Shown here in pieces: positions 15,481 through 23,343 of a DNA stretch of 45,964 bases. The stretch lies in contig WBUG01000022.1 of the NCBI GenBank assembly GCA_008933835.1, forward strand, positions 1 through 45,964. Direction: 5' to 3'. Made by a program: the position numbers and the translations under genes. The DNA comes from Bacteroidota bacterium (GTDB taxonomy: Bacteria; Bacteroidota; Ignavibacteria; UBA10030; UBA8401). How positions within the stretch are numbered: the stretch's first letter is position 1; the number at the start of each line of letters is the position of its first letter. A model generated the notes under the pieces. The model made no database searches. It saw only the letters and a program-made list of their open reading frames with translations, and was not told where the DNA came from.

Positions 15481-18038
15481 ACAACCGTCGCCTTCTCCCC
15501 ATCGTCACCGCCGCTGCGGTGCTTCTCATCGCCGCGATGGTCCTCTTCGCGCCCCGGCCGGTCCCCGTCCGCTTCTCCGGCGCCATGAAGGCGATGCAGT
15601 TGTGGACCGACCAGCGCGCCTATCCGTTCGACCGGCTGGACGACCGGCTGTTCGAGGCCGCCGCGGCGACCGAAAAGAGGGGACGGGCGCTCTTCCGGAC
15701 CGCTGCCGCGCCGGCGCCGTGGAAGCAGATCGGTCCCCACAACATCGGCGGACGGACCCTGGCGGTGGCGGTGAATCCGCAGAATCCGAAGACCCTGTAC
15801 GCCGGTTCCGCCGGGGGCGGACTCTGGAGAAGCCGCACGGAAGGGAAGGGGGCGCTCGCCTGGCAGTACGTTCCGACAGGATTCCCGGTCCTCTCGGTCA
15901 GTTCCATCGCCATCGCGCCGAACGATTCGAACCTCATGTTCATCGGCACCGGCGAGGTGTACGGCTACCGCAACTCCATCGGCGGCATCAGCATCCGCAC
16001 GACGCGGGGTTCCTACGGCATCGGCATCCTCCGTACGACGGACGGCGGCGCGACGTGGACGAAGAGCCTGGACTGGCAGTACGCGGAACTGAACGGCGTG
16101 ATGGCGGTGAAGATGCATCCGCTCCACAGCCGGCTGGTGTGGGCGGCGACGTCGGAAGGGATCTACCGTTCGGCGGACACCGGACGGACATGGTCGCTCG
16201 TCCATACGGTGAAGATGGGGACCGACCTGCTGCTCCACCCGACGGACACGTCCGTCGTGTACGCCGCACACGGGAACCTGAACTCCGCCGGAGGGGGCAT
16301 CTACCGCTCCACGAACGGCGGCGCATCCTGGACCAAGCTCACGAACGGCCTACCCGCGACGTTCGGCGGAAAGATCCTGCTCGCGCTCTATCCTCCCGCT
16401 CCGCATGTGCTCTTCGCGAGCGTCGGCGGCGGCGCGACCAGCGGCTCATGGCTCTGCCGCAGCACGGACGGCGGCGATTCGTGGACGACACTCACCACGC
16501 AGGACTACGCGTCATACCAGGGTTGGTACTCCCATTTCGTCGGCGTCGATCCGTCCGATTCCTCCAAGGTCATCGCGGGAGGGGTGGACCTGTGGAAATC
16601 CTCGACCGGCGGCACGAACCTGTTCGTCAAGTCCGACTGGGCGGCATGGTACTTCGGCGCTCCGGAACCGGGCGCGCCGGAAGGTCCGCCGGAATACTCC
16701 CATGCGGACCATCACTCCATCACCTACCATCCGACGGATCCCTCCATCATCTACTTCGGGAACGACGGAGGGGTCTTCTGCTCCACGAACGGCGGCGAGA
16801 CGTTCGAAGGACGCAACGGAGGATACCAGACGACGCAGTTCTACAACGGCTTCTCCTCCTCGTGGACCGATTCGCTCCTCGCCATCGGAGGTATGCAGGA
16901 CAATGCCACCGCCATCTACAAGGGCGACCTCGGCTGGTACCGCGTCATCGGCGGTGACGGATGCATGACCGCGATGAGTCCGACGAGCAACGACACGCTG
17001 TACGGTTCGTCGCAGAGCCTCAACCTGCTCCGCTCCGTGAACGGCGGCATCTCGTGGAGCGGCATCAGTGTGCCGTCCGGCGGAACGACGAGCTTCGTCG
17101 GACCGTTCGCGCTCGCCCCCTCCGCACCGAAAGTGATGTACGCGGGACGCGAGAAGGTCTTCCGTTCCACGACGGGGGGAGGGGGCTGGACCGCGACGAA
17201 CGGCAACGTGGTGCTCGACGCCGGCAATCCTCTCATCGCCATCACCGTCGCCCCGAACGACGCGCAGACCGTCTACGCCGCCACCACCCCCGTGGCGACA
17301 CGGGCCAAGCTGTTCCGGACCACCAACGGCGGCACGACCTGGTCCAACATCACCGGCACGCTGCCGAACCGCTACCTCATCGACATCGCGGTCCATCCGG
17401 CGGACCGCGACATCGCCTACGTCACCGCGTCCGGGTTCGGCACGTCCCACCTCTACTGCACCACGGACGGCGGGGCCACCTGGTCCGATGCCGGTGCGGG
17501 TCTACCGGACGTACCGACCTCGGCGGTGGTCATCGACCCGGACCTGCCGGACCATCTGTACGTCGGCAACGATCTCGGCGTGTACGTCTCGACGAACGGC
17601 GGAGGAACGTGGTCGTCCTACTCCGACGGTCTGTACGACGCGACGCTCGTCATGGACCTGAGCATCTCTCCGTCGAACCGCGCCATCCGGGCGGTCACGC
17701 ACGGCAACGGCGTGTTCGAGCGGCCGCTGCTCGATGCTTCGGTGGCCGTCCGCCCGTCCCCCGGCACGCTGCCGCCGTCGTTCCAGCTCATGCAGAACTA
17801 TCCGAATCCCTTCAATCCGCTGACCACCGTCGGGTTCGAACTGCCGGAGCGGAGCATGGTTCGGCTGTCTGTGTTCGATCTTACCGGCAGGGAAGTTGCC
17901 GTATTGACGGACGGGATCCGGGAAGCGGGCGCCTACCGGGTGACGTTCGATGGAAGCCGTCTGGCGAGCGGAACGTACGTCTGCCGGCTGCAGGCAGGTG
18001 CGTACGTCGCTTCACGGAAGATGCAGCTGGTGAAGTGA
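15477..18038 (+). CDS. Asp-box (BNR/sortilin-like) beta-propeller protein with T9SS sorting domain
   Basis: This 853-residue protein has an N-terminal hydrophobic segment (about 6-25). A long repeat region (about 80-755) holds around eleven Asp-box motifs of the form S/T-x-D/N-x-G-x-x-W, such as TTDGGATW, STNGGASW and SVNGGISW. These fold as one or two beta-propellers like those of sortilin/VPS10 and sialidase-like proteins. No sialidase arginine triad can be named by eye, so a binding role is as likely as an enzymatic one. The C-terminus is a T9SS sorting domain with NYPNPFNPLTTVGF. It is the third gene of an overlapping set of surface proteins and converges on the minus-strand kinase gene. 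Confidence 0.88.
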   Translation: MNNRRLLPIVTAAAVLLIAAMVLFAPRPVPVRFSGAMKAMQLWTDQRAYPFDRLDDRLFEAAAATEKRGRALFRTAAAPAPWKQIGPHNIGGRTLAVAVNPQNPKTLYAGSAGGGLWRSRTEGKGALAWQYVPTGFPVLSVSSIAIAPNDSNLMFIGTGEVYGYRNSIGGISIRTTRGSYGIGILRTTDGGATWTKSLDWQYAELNGVMAVKMHPLHSRLVWAATSEGIYRSADTGRTWSLVHTVKMGTDLLLHPTDTSVVYAAHGNLNSAGGGIYRSTNGGASWTKLTNGLPATFGGKILLALYPPAPHVLFASVGGGATSGSWLCRSTDGGDSWTTLTTQDYASYQGWYSHFVGVDPSDSSKVIAGGVDLWKSSTGGTNLFVKSDWAAWYFGAPEPGAPEGPPEYSHADHHSITYHPTDPSIIYFGNDGGVFCSTNGGETFEGRNGGYQTTQFYNGFSSSWTDSLLAIGGMQDNATAIYKGDLGWYRVIGGDGCMTAMSPTSNDTLYGSSQSLNLLRSVNGGISWSGISVPSGGTTSFVGPFALAPSAPKVMYAGREKVFRSTTGGGGWTATNGNVVLDAGNPLIAITVAPNDAQTVYAATTPVATRAKLFRTTNGGTTWSNITGTLPNRYLIDIAVHPADRDIAYVTASGFGTSHLYCTTDGGATWSDAGAGLPDVPTSAVVIDPDLPDHLYVGNDLGVYVSTNGGGTWSSYSDGLYDATLVMDLSISPSNRAIRAVTHGNGVFERPLLDASVAVRPSPGTLPPSFQLMQNYPNPFNPLTTVGFELPERSMVRLSVFDLTGREVAVLTDGIREAGAYRVTFDGSRLASGTYVCRLQAGAYVASRKMQLVK

Positions 18039-18043
18039 GGAAT

Positions 18044-18067
18044 GCGCCGGTGATTCACCGCCGGCGC
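18044..18067. terminator. GC-rich hairpin between convergent genes
   Basis: GCGCCGG (18044-18050) pairs with CCGGCGC (18061-18067), and an inner GGTG/CACC pair is possible. It straddles the end of the kinase gene and lies just past the propeller stop, so it could end transcription from both sides. There is no T tract, so this is uncertain. Confidence 0.35.
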
Positions 18068-18918
18068 AGAAGGAGCCGCAGATTCTCCATGACCTGTCCG
18101 GCATACCCTGCACCGAACAGGTTCAGATGGTTGAGCAGATGGTATAGTGTGTACACGTCGAGACGTTCCCGCCACCCCTTCTGTAACGGATACGCTTCGT
18201 CGTACCCTTCGTAGAACGCCGCATCGAACCCGCCGAACAGCACGGTCATGCCCAGCTCCGCCTCACGGTGTCCGTAGTACGCCGCCGGATCGATGAGCGC
18301 CGGAACGTCCCCCTCGCAACAGAGGTAGTTGCCGCTCCACAGGTCGCCGTGGATGAGCGCGGGCGGTTCTCCGTCGGAGGGGATGAGGGAGGGAAGATGC
18401 CGCTCCAGTTCGTGGAACGCGGCGGCGAGCTCCGGACCGGCAAGACGGTTCTTTTCGGCGAGCCGGAACTGGAACAGCATCCGGTGCTCCCAATAGAACG
18501 AACGCCAGTCGGCGGAACGCACCGTGTTCCGCTGCGGCGTCGAGCCGATGAAGTTGTCGTGCGGGAATCCGAAGGAGGGGGCGGTGTGCCGGTGCAGGCG
18601 CGCCAGCCGTGCGCCGAACTCGCGGAAGAAACGGGCGCGGCCGGCCGGTCGGGTGACGGGAAGCAGTTCGAGAACGAGCAGATGCTCGTCCGCATGCCGC
18701 ACGGCGGGGATGCGGATCTCTCCGGTGTACGCGAGCGCGCGAAGTCCCTCCGCCTCCGCCGTGAACATCCCGGCGTGCTGCGCGCCGGTCTTGACGAAGA
18801 GCGCCGGTCCGGAACACATCTCGGCGCGGTACGCGGCGGCGATGGAGCCTCCGCCCGCCGGAACGAGACGGAGCACCTCCGCTCCGGTGACCGATGCGAT
18901 ACGGTCGGTCAGGTTCAC
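18055..18918 (-). CDS. Fructosamine/ribulosamine-3-kinase family protein
   Basis: The 287-residue protein has the aminoglycoside-phosphotransferase-like kinase fold: a glycine loop near 22-28 (PAGGGSIAAAYR), catalytic HGDLWSGN near 195-202, and the metal-binding DPAAYYGHREAELGM near 212-226. It is the length usual for the fructosamine-3-kinase family (PF03881). Many bacterial members phosphorylate ribulosamines or erythrulosamines on glycated proteins, which then decompose and free the amine. It is co-directional with the phosphatase 13 bases upstream, a pairing known from other bacteria. The precise sugar is not deducible. The start at 18918 gives MNLTDRIASVTG. Confidence 0.92.
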   Translation of the reverse strand: MNLTDRIASVTGAEVLRLVPAGGGSIAAAYRAEMCSGPALFVKTGAQHAGMFTAEAEGLRALAYTGEIRIPAVRHADEHLLVLELLPVTRPAGRARFFREFGARLARLHRHTAPSFGFPHDNFIGSTPQRNTVRSADWRSFYWEHRMLFQFRLAEKNRLAGPELAAAFHELERHLPSLIPSDGEPPALIHGDLWSGNYLCCEGDVPALIDPAAYYGHREAELGMTVLFGGFDAAFYEGYDEAYPLQKGWRERLDVYTLYHLLNHLNLFGAGYAGQVMENLRLLLRRR

Positions 18919-18931
18919 CGCCGCTCCCGCA

Positions 18932-19408
18932 TCATCTCGTCGAAATCTCCTTCAGCAGTCCGCGGCATGCGTCCTCCAGAATGTCGATCACATGTTCGAA
19001 CCCTTCCGGTCCGCCGTAGTACGGGTCCGGAACTTCGGTGACGGACATCGTGGTGCAATAGTCGGTCATCATTTTCATCTTACCGCCGTACGCATTCTTC
19101 CTGTCCAGCGCCTTCAGGTTCCGCATGTTCGACGCGTCCATCGCCAGGATGAGGTCGAACCGTTCGAAGTCCGCCGCGTCGAACTGCCGCGCCCGGTGGG
19201 TGAGCGGATAACCGCGCTTCGCGGCATGGGAGCGCATCCGCGCGTCGGGGAGTTCGCCGATGTGGTATCCGGCCGTTCCCGCCGAATCGATCTCCACCGG
19301 CATCCCTGCCGCCATCGCGCGCATCACTCCTTCCGCGGCGGGCGAACGGCAGATGTTGCCGAGACAGACGAAGAGGACCTTGTACGGACGGGAGGCGGCG
19401 GAGGACAT
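18932..19408 (-). CDS. Low-molecular-weight protein-tyrosine-phosphatase family protein
   Basis: The 158-residue protein has the P-loop CLGNICRS with nucleophile C15 and R21, and the general acid D128 in VPDPYYGG. This is a complete LMW-PTP active site. The family dephosphorylates phosphotyrosine, but the branch encoded next to fructosamine-3-kinase homologues has been linked to dephosphorylation of sugar 5-phosphate adducts. The kinase gene begins 13 bases downstream, so the two are one operon. I infer a deglycation repair role over tyrosine signalling, without proof. No clear promoter was found upstream. Confidence 0.93.
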   Translation of the reverse strand: MSSAASRPYKVLFVCLGNICRSPAAEGVMRAMAAGMPVEIDSAGTAGYHIGELPDARMRSHAAKRGYPLTHRARQFDAADFERFDLILAMDASNMRNLKALDRKNAYGGKMKMMTDYCTTMSVTEVPDPYYGGPEGFEHVIDILEDACRGLLKEISTR

Positions 19409-19492
19409 ACGGTGTTCCGGACGATGTGAACGATGGAGGAAGGTACGGAAAAATATCGCGAGGACCCAGACGGAGGGAAGGGCTGTACAGAA

Positions 19493-19518
19493 GAACAGCC
19501 GGACGAGGCCGGCTGTTC
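19493..19518 (-). terminator. Hairpin terminator after the pilin-like gene
   Basis: GAACAGCCGG (19493-19502) and CCGGCTGTTC (19509-19518) form a perfect ten-base stem with a six-base loop. On the minus strand it is followed by TTCTG, a modest T-rich tail. An overlapping alternative hairpin (GGCTGT at 19481-19486 with ACAGCC at 19495-19500) exists. Confidence 0.6.
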
Positions 19519-19541
19519 GGGGTGTTCTACGGTGTAGGGTG

Positions 19542-19937
19542 TCAGGAAAGGGTCTGGGTGAAGGTCCGCAGCACCTTCCAGCGTCCGCCGTGATACTGCA
19601 TCACCGTGGTGATCCGAACCTGTTCGTTATTGAAGAGACCGGTGGAGACCACCTGGGTGAGCGATGCGGGGAACGATGCCGGACGTTCGGCGGAGATGGT
19701 GACGGTGCCGCCGAGCATCGAGACGCGCCGGACGCTGATGGAGCTCTTCGCGGCGTCGCTGCCGAGTTCCGTGAGGGCGAGCGAGACGCCGGCGGTCGCC
19801 AGCTGCTCCGACTGCAGAGAGGACGATACCTCCAGCGCGCGCGCGAAGTTCGCCTGGTCCGCGCCGGAGAAGTTGACGGTGTAGACGCCGAGAATGGTAT
19901 AGACGCCGGTCAGCAGGAGTATCTTAGATGTTCCCAT
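19542..19937 (-). CDS. Small pilin-like membrane-anchored protein
   Basis: The 131-residue protein has a short basic start, one hydrophobic helix (about 5-23), then an amphipathic helix rich in Ala, Ser and Gln (about 25-60), and a beta-rich tail ending RWKVLRTFTQTLS. This layout is like minor pilins or PilX-type proteins, but no GFxxxE prepilin site is visible, so the likeness is only architectural. An excellent ribosome-binding site, AGGGAGGT, lies five bases before the ATG on the minus strand, unusual among these genes. It stands alone between two terminators with its own promoter. Function unknown. Confidence 0.72.
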   Translation of the reverse strand: MGTSKILLLTGVYTILGVYTVNFSGADQANFARALEVSSSLQSEQLATAGVSLALTELGSDAAKSSISVRRVSMLGGTVTISAERPASFPASLTQVVSTGLFNNEQVRITTVMQYHGGRWKVLRTFTQTLS

Positions 19938-20006
19938 CGCGTACCTCCCTGGATGTCAACTTTGAACCGCTGTGCATGTGGAATATATCGCCTTCATCTT
20001 GCTTAC

Positions 20007-20035
20007 AATGTATCCTGTATCACGGGAGGGCACAA
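20007..20035 (-). promoter_or_regulatory. Promoter for the pilin-like gene
   Basis: On the minus strand TTGTGC (20030-20035) and TACATT followed by G (20007-20012) are separated by 17 bases. Transcription would start about 60 bases before the ATG at 19937, leaving a leader with a strong ribosome-binding site. Confidence 0.5.
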
Positions 20036-20067
20036 GGGAACAATCGTTAGAGCTCTTTAAGCCTAAA

Positions 20068-20105
20068 ATTAGAGATTTCTAAGGAGGTTCTTAGAAAGTT
20101 CTAAT
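20068..20105. repeat. Nested inverted repeat, possible operator
   Basis: TTTCTAAG (20076-20083) and CTTAGAAA (20090-20097) are perfect eight-base inverted arms around a six-base spacer. An outer pair, ATTAGA (20068-20073) and TTCTAAT (20099-20105), extends the symmetry. The stretch is AT-rich in a GC-rich genome and lies about 45 bases upstream of the -35 box of the pilin-like gene. It could be an activator site or a weak RNA hairpin. Confidence 0.5.
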
Positions 20106-20125
20106 ATCCGACGGCCTGGTCCGGA

Positions 20126-20154
20126 ATAAAAAACCCCCTTCCAACGGAAGGGGG
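20126..20154 (-). terminator. Rho-independent terminator after the matrixin gene
   Basis: CCCCCTTCC (20134-20142) and GGAAGGGGG (20146-20154) form a perfect nine-base stem with a three-base loop. On the minus strand it is followed by TTTTTTATTCC. It ends the metalloprotease operon. Confidence 0.92.
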
Positions 20155-20180
20155 TCGGGGAAAACCATCGGAATCGGCCT

Positions 20181-22286
20181 CTATTTGAGAAGCACCATCC
20201 GCCGGGTGATGGCTCGGCTCCCGGCCTGTAGACGGTAGAAATAGACGCCGCTGGAGAGGGGCCGGCCGTTGAACGATGCGCGGTGTTCGCCCGCACCGAG
20301 AGTTCCGTTCACGAGCAGCGCCACTTCACGGCCGATCACGTCATGGACCGACAGACGGACATCGGAACGGACCGGCAGCGAGAAGCGGATGGACGTTTCA
20401 GGGTTGAACGGATTGGGATGGTTCTGGGCCAGCGAGAACTCGGCGGGTGGTTCGACAGCGCCCGGAGTACGGAGACCGGTCGAAGCGAACGGCCATCCGG
20501 TACTGACGATAAGACCGTCCACCACCGCCTGCACAGAATTGCTCGAACTCCCCTGACGCAGCGCGACGGCGTTGATGTTGTCCTGTCCGGAGGTGCCGGT
20601 GTTCGAAATGAGCGGGGCGCCGGCGGCCTCTTCGGAGACCGGGACGCCGGACGGGAAGACCCACAGGTCCGCGCGGTCGTTGCCGCTCATGTTGATGGTG
20701 TACTTCATCACCGCAAGGTGCACGGTGTTCTTCGCGAACGTCGCGGCGCCGTACGTCGCGGTGGAGGTGTTGCTGATGCCGAAGTTGACCTGTCCGCCGG
20801 TGATGCGGACGAAGAGGCGCGACGAGAAGGCGGTGAAGGTGGTCGCGTTGCTCCGCTCGCCGATGTGCAGGAACTGGTCGCCGGTCTTCGCGGAGGCGGT
20901 GTCGGTCACGGAGACGAGCACGGCGGTGTAGACCGTCGCGTCCGCGCCGCTCTGCGCTTCGAAGTCGCGGTTCACGTCCTCGCCGCCGAGGTTCTTCAGC
21001 AGTACGGCGGAACCGATGCCGCTGCCGGGGTGTCCGGCGTACGTGAGGCCCGCCGTCGTGGCGGGACTGTTCGTGCCGGCGCCGCTGTGGGCGGACCATC
21101 CGTTCGCCGTGAGCGCGCCGGTGAAGTCGAAGTTCTCCGTCAGCAGTACGGAGGCGGTCGCGGAGCGGCCGTTGGCGACGAGATCGATCCCGGAGGAGGA
21201 CGCGCCGGCGCTGACGCTCACCGCGGTGCGGGCGTTCGGATCGTCCGTCGCGCCGTCGCCCGATTCGCCGGCGCCGTTGTAGTACTCCGGCGTCACCGGA
21301 TTGACGAACGACAGGCCGGTGTCGTCGTACGAGTACGGCCCCACGCTCGAACCTTCGATGAAGTCGGGATCGACGGGCTCGATGCGGACGTGATACAGGC
21401 CCGGAGCCAGTCCGGCGATGACGTAGTCGCCGGTGTTCTGCTCGAAGTAGTCCGTCACGGTGGAGAGCCGGTTCATCAGCGAATCGCTCCCGGTGCTCGA
21501 GGCGATGACGTTCGCTCCCCGGACCGGCGTACCGGCGGAGCGCGTCACCGAGCCGGCGATGGCGCCGGTCGCCGCCGCGAAACCGGGTGCCGGATAGAGC
21601 CGCGAAATGGAGGCGATGTCGTCCGGGTTCAGGTCACCGAGCGGCACGTCGTCGGCGGTGGAGGTGGGGAACATCGTGGGGACGTACTGCGTTGTCGACG
21701 CGTTGTTGACGAACTCGCCGTTGATCTGGCAGTGGTCCAGTCCCAGGAAATGCCCGAACTCATGGACGAAGGTGGACTTCCATTCGTCGTAGGTGAAGCT
21801 GTTGGCGTCCCCCATGGCCATGGAGCCGTTCATGAACGCCTCTCCTTCGTCATAGTAACCGTCGCCGTCCACATCCTCCACCCACGCGAACCCGATGACG
21901 ACCTCTTTCGCTCCGGCGCCGAACATCGCGTCCGTGATTCCTCCGTCGCTGTCGAAGACGATGGGGTTGATGCCGTCGACCTTCACGCTGGCGAGCGTGG
22001 TGTACTGCAGGAAGTTCGAGGCGGTGACGTCCACCGGCAGCGTGTCGCCGGGCTGATGGTTGAAGGTGACGGACGCGGTCGCGACGTCCTCCCAGGTCTG
22101 GAAACTGGACACCGCCAGCGTACGGGCCTGTGCCGAGGTGAAGATGCCGAACGTGCCGCGGTCCAGATGGTAGCGGACGGTGTCCGATTTGAAGCGGACC
22201 GCTTTGCCGTTGTGGGTGGAGAGCGGACCGCCGGCGAACAGCGCCGGGACCGCCAGGAAGAGCGCGAAGGCCAGGAGTTTGTTCAT
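20181..22286 (-). CDS. Secreted matrixin zinc metalloprotease with T9SS sorting domain
   Basis: This 701-residue secreted protein has a signal peptide (about 1-19). A matrixin-type catalytic domain (about 25-230) carries the full zinc site HEFGHFLGLDH (H175, E176, H179, H185) and Met-turn M205 in YVPTMFPTS. An acidic loop DVDGDGYYDEGE (138-149) looks like an EF-hand or dockerin calcium loop inserted before the zinc helix. A carboxypeptidase-regulatory-like beta domain follows (about 240-315), then a long beta-rich region (about 380-600). A T9SS domain with NHPNPFNPETSIRF ends the protein. It should degrade proteins outside the cell. Its ATG overlaps the stop of the upstream secreted partner by four bases. 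Confidence 0.92.
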   Translation of the reverse strand: MNKLLAFALFLAVPALFAGGPLSTHNGKAVRFKSDTVRYHLDRGTFGIFTSAQARTLAVSSFQTWEDVATASVTFNHQPGDTLPVDVTASNFLQYTTLASVKVDGINPIVFDSDGGITDAMFGAGAKEVVIGFAWVEDVDGDGYYDEGEAFMNGSMAMGDANSFTYDEWKSTFVHEFGHFLGLDHCQINGEFVNNASTTQYVPTMFPTSTADDVPLGDLNPDDIASISRLYPAPGFAAATGAIAGSVTRSAGTPVRGANVIASSTGSDSLMNRLSTVTDYFEQNTGDYVIAGLAPGLYHVRIEPVDPDFIEGSSVGPYSYDDTGLSFVNPVTPEYYNGAGESGDGATDDPNARTAVSVSAGASSSGIDLVANGRSATASVLLTENFDFTGALTANGWSAHSGAGTNSPATTAGLTYAGHPGSGIGSAVLLKNLGGEDVNRDFEAQSGADATVYTAVLVSVTDTASAKTGDQFLHIGERSNATTFTAFSSRLFVRITGGQVNFGISNTSTATYGAATFAKNTVHLAVMKYTINMSGNDRADLWVFPSGVPVSEEAAGAPLISNTGTSGQDNINAVALRQGSSSNSVQAVVDGLIVSTGWPFASTGLRTPGAVEPPAEFSLAQNHPNPFNPETSIRFSLPVRSDVRLSVHDVIGREVALLVNGTLGAGEHRASFNGRPLSSGVYFYRLQAGSRAITRRMVLLK

Positions 22287-22846
22287 TGCAGACGCTCCTT
22301 CCGCTCCGCCGCCAGGGTGCGGACGGCCGCAAGGAAATCGTTCAGCGGAACCTGTTGCGGGCCGTCGGAGGGTGCGGCGGTCCGGGCGGCGAACCGCTCG
22401 CGCTGCGCAGCGCTGATGGTCACACGCTTTCCCTGCGCCGTGCCGGTGACGCGGAACGTTCCCTGGCCCATGCCGACCGGGCTGGTCAGACCGAGCGTGC
22501 TCGGTTCGTGGAACATCGCCACCACTTCATCGCCGGGAGCGAAACGGGGAAGCTCGCTCAGTTTACGGCGGCCGCGCGCGTCGGTCCCCGCGACCATCAT
22601 CACGGTGACCTCGCCGGAGGCCCCTCCGAGCAGGTCTTCGGCGACGGCGAAGGTGATGCGGTCCACCGTCAGCGACGTGGCGGGGTCGGTTTCGCGCACC
22701 GTACGGAGCACGGTGCCGTGGAAGGCGGTTCCCGCCTTGGCGACGATGGACTCGAGGGAGAGCCGGACCGTCCGTTGGGCATGGAGCGAAGGAACGAGCA
22801 GCAATAATGCGCAGAACGTTCCGAACATGGCGGTGCGAAGTGTCAT
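22283..22846 (-). CDS. Secreted protein of unknown function, partner of the matrixin
   Basis: The 187-residue protein has a signal peptide (about 1-24, ending SLHAQ) and one small domain with FHGTVLRT, FAVAEDLLGG, VMMVAGTDARGRRK and FAPGDEVVAMFHE. I do not recognise a named family, though the pattern suggests a beta-barrel-like fold. It overlaps the matrixin gene (ATGA), so the two are coupled and may act together, for instance as inhibitor, chaperone or substrate adaptor; that is speculation. ATG 22846 gives a clean signal peptide and is preferred to the frame start at 22903. A good promoter lies at 22952-22980. Confidence 0.8.
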   Translation of the reverse strand: MTLRTAMFGTFCALLLLVPSLHAQRTVRLSLESIVAKAGTAFHGTVLRTVRETDPATSLTVDRITFAVAEDLLGGASGEVTVMMVAGTDARGRRKLSELPRFAPGDEVVAMFHEPSTLGLTSPVGMGQGTFRVTGTAQGKRVTISAAQRERFAARTAAPSDGPQQVPLNDFLAAVRTLAAERKERLQ

Positions 22847-22951
22847 GAGGTTCCTATTCTGTGAATGGTACGTGGAGAAATGCCGGCGGTACACGGAGGT
22901 CAACAGGCAGGGGAGGGACTGGACGCGTCGTCGCGCTGGGCTTTCGTTCCA

Positions 22952-22980
22952 AGAATAGCGAAAATTTGTCTTCTTTTCAA
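22952..22980 (-). promoter_or_regulatory. Promoter for the matrixin operon
   Basis: On the minus strand TTGAAA (22975-22980) and TATTCT followed by TGG (22952-22957) are separated by 17 bases. This gives a leader of about 100 bases before the ATG at 22846. It is divergent to the promoter at 23002-23030. Confidence 0.65.
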
Positions 22981-23001
22981 ACGAATTGCTGGGGAAACCG
23001 A

Positions 23002-23030
23002 TTGCTCCGGTGGAAATTTTCCGATACCTT
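23002..23030 (+). promoter_or_regulatory. Promoter for the small membrane protein/methyltransferase operon
   Basis: TTGCTC (23002-23007) and TACCTT followed by TTGG (23025-23030) are separated by 17 bases; the extended TAnnTTTTG is a very good match to the Bacteroidota type. The leader is about 19 bases and contains GAAAGGA before the ATG at 23056. Confidence 0.68.
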
Positions 23031-23055
23031 TTGGCATACGCACCGAAAGGACCCC

Positions 23056-23343
23056 ATGGAACACATCGCCGACCTGCTTCTGGCCAATGACCTCTATCTC
23101 CTCATCGCCGTCGTGCTGGCGCTGGCCATCGTTTTCTCCATCATCAAGAAGGTCCTGAAACTGCTCCTGTACGCCGTCATCGCGCTCGCGGCGTTCGTCG
23201 CGTACGTCTATTATACCGGTACTCCGGTGCAGGAGGTCATCGAACAGGGGACCGAAGCGGTACGCAAGGCGGAGAAAGAGGTGAAAGAGAATGAAACGGT
23301 GCAGGAAGTGAAGAAGAAAGCGGAACAAGAGCTCAAACAATGA
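23056..23343 (+). CDS. Small membrane protein with charged C-terminal tail
   Basis: The 95-residue protein has two hydrophobic helices (about 14-30 and 36-54) split by a KKVLK turn. A highly charged Lys/Glu helix (about 62-95) follows, with heptad-like spacing such as KAEKEVKENETVQEVKKKAEQELK. It is probably an inner-membrane anchor with a short coiled coil. I do not recognise a family. ATG 23056 follows a GAAAGGA ribosome-binding site and a good promoter. Its stop overlaps the start of the methyltransferase gene by four bases. Confidence 0.75.
   Translation: MEHIADLLLANDLYLLIAVVLALAIVFSIIKKVLKLLLYAVIALAAFVAYVYYTGTPVQEVIEQGTEAVRKAEKEVKENETVQEVKKKAEQELKQ

Noticed and set aside
15477-18038. 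Asp-box propeller as a true sialidase
   Set aside because: Asp-boxes alone do not define sialidases; no FRIP motif or arginine triad could be identified.
19542-19937. Type IV pilin
   Set aside because: No prepilin peptidase site (G followed by F/M and a Glu at +5) is visible and no pilus genes are near, so only the architecture is similar.
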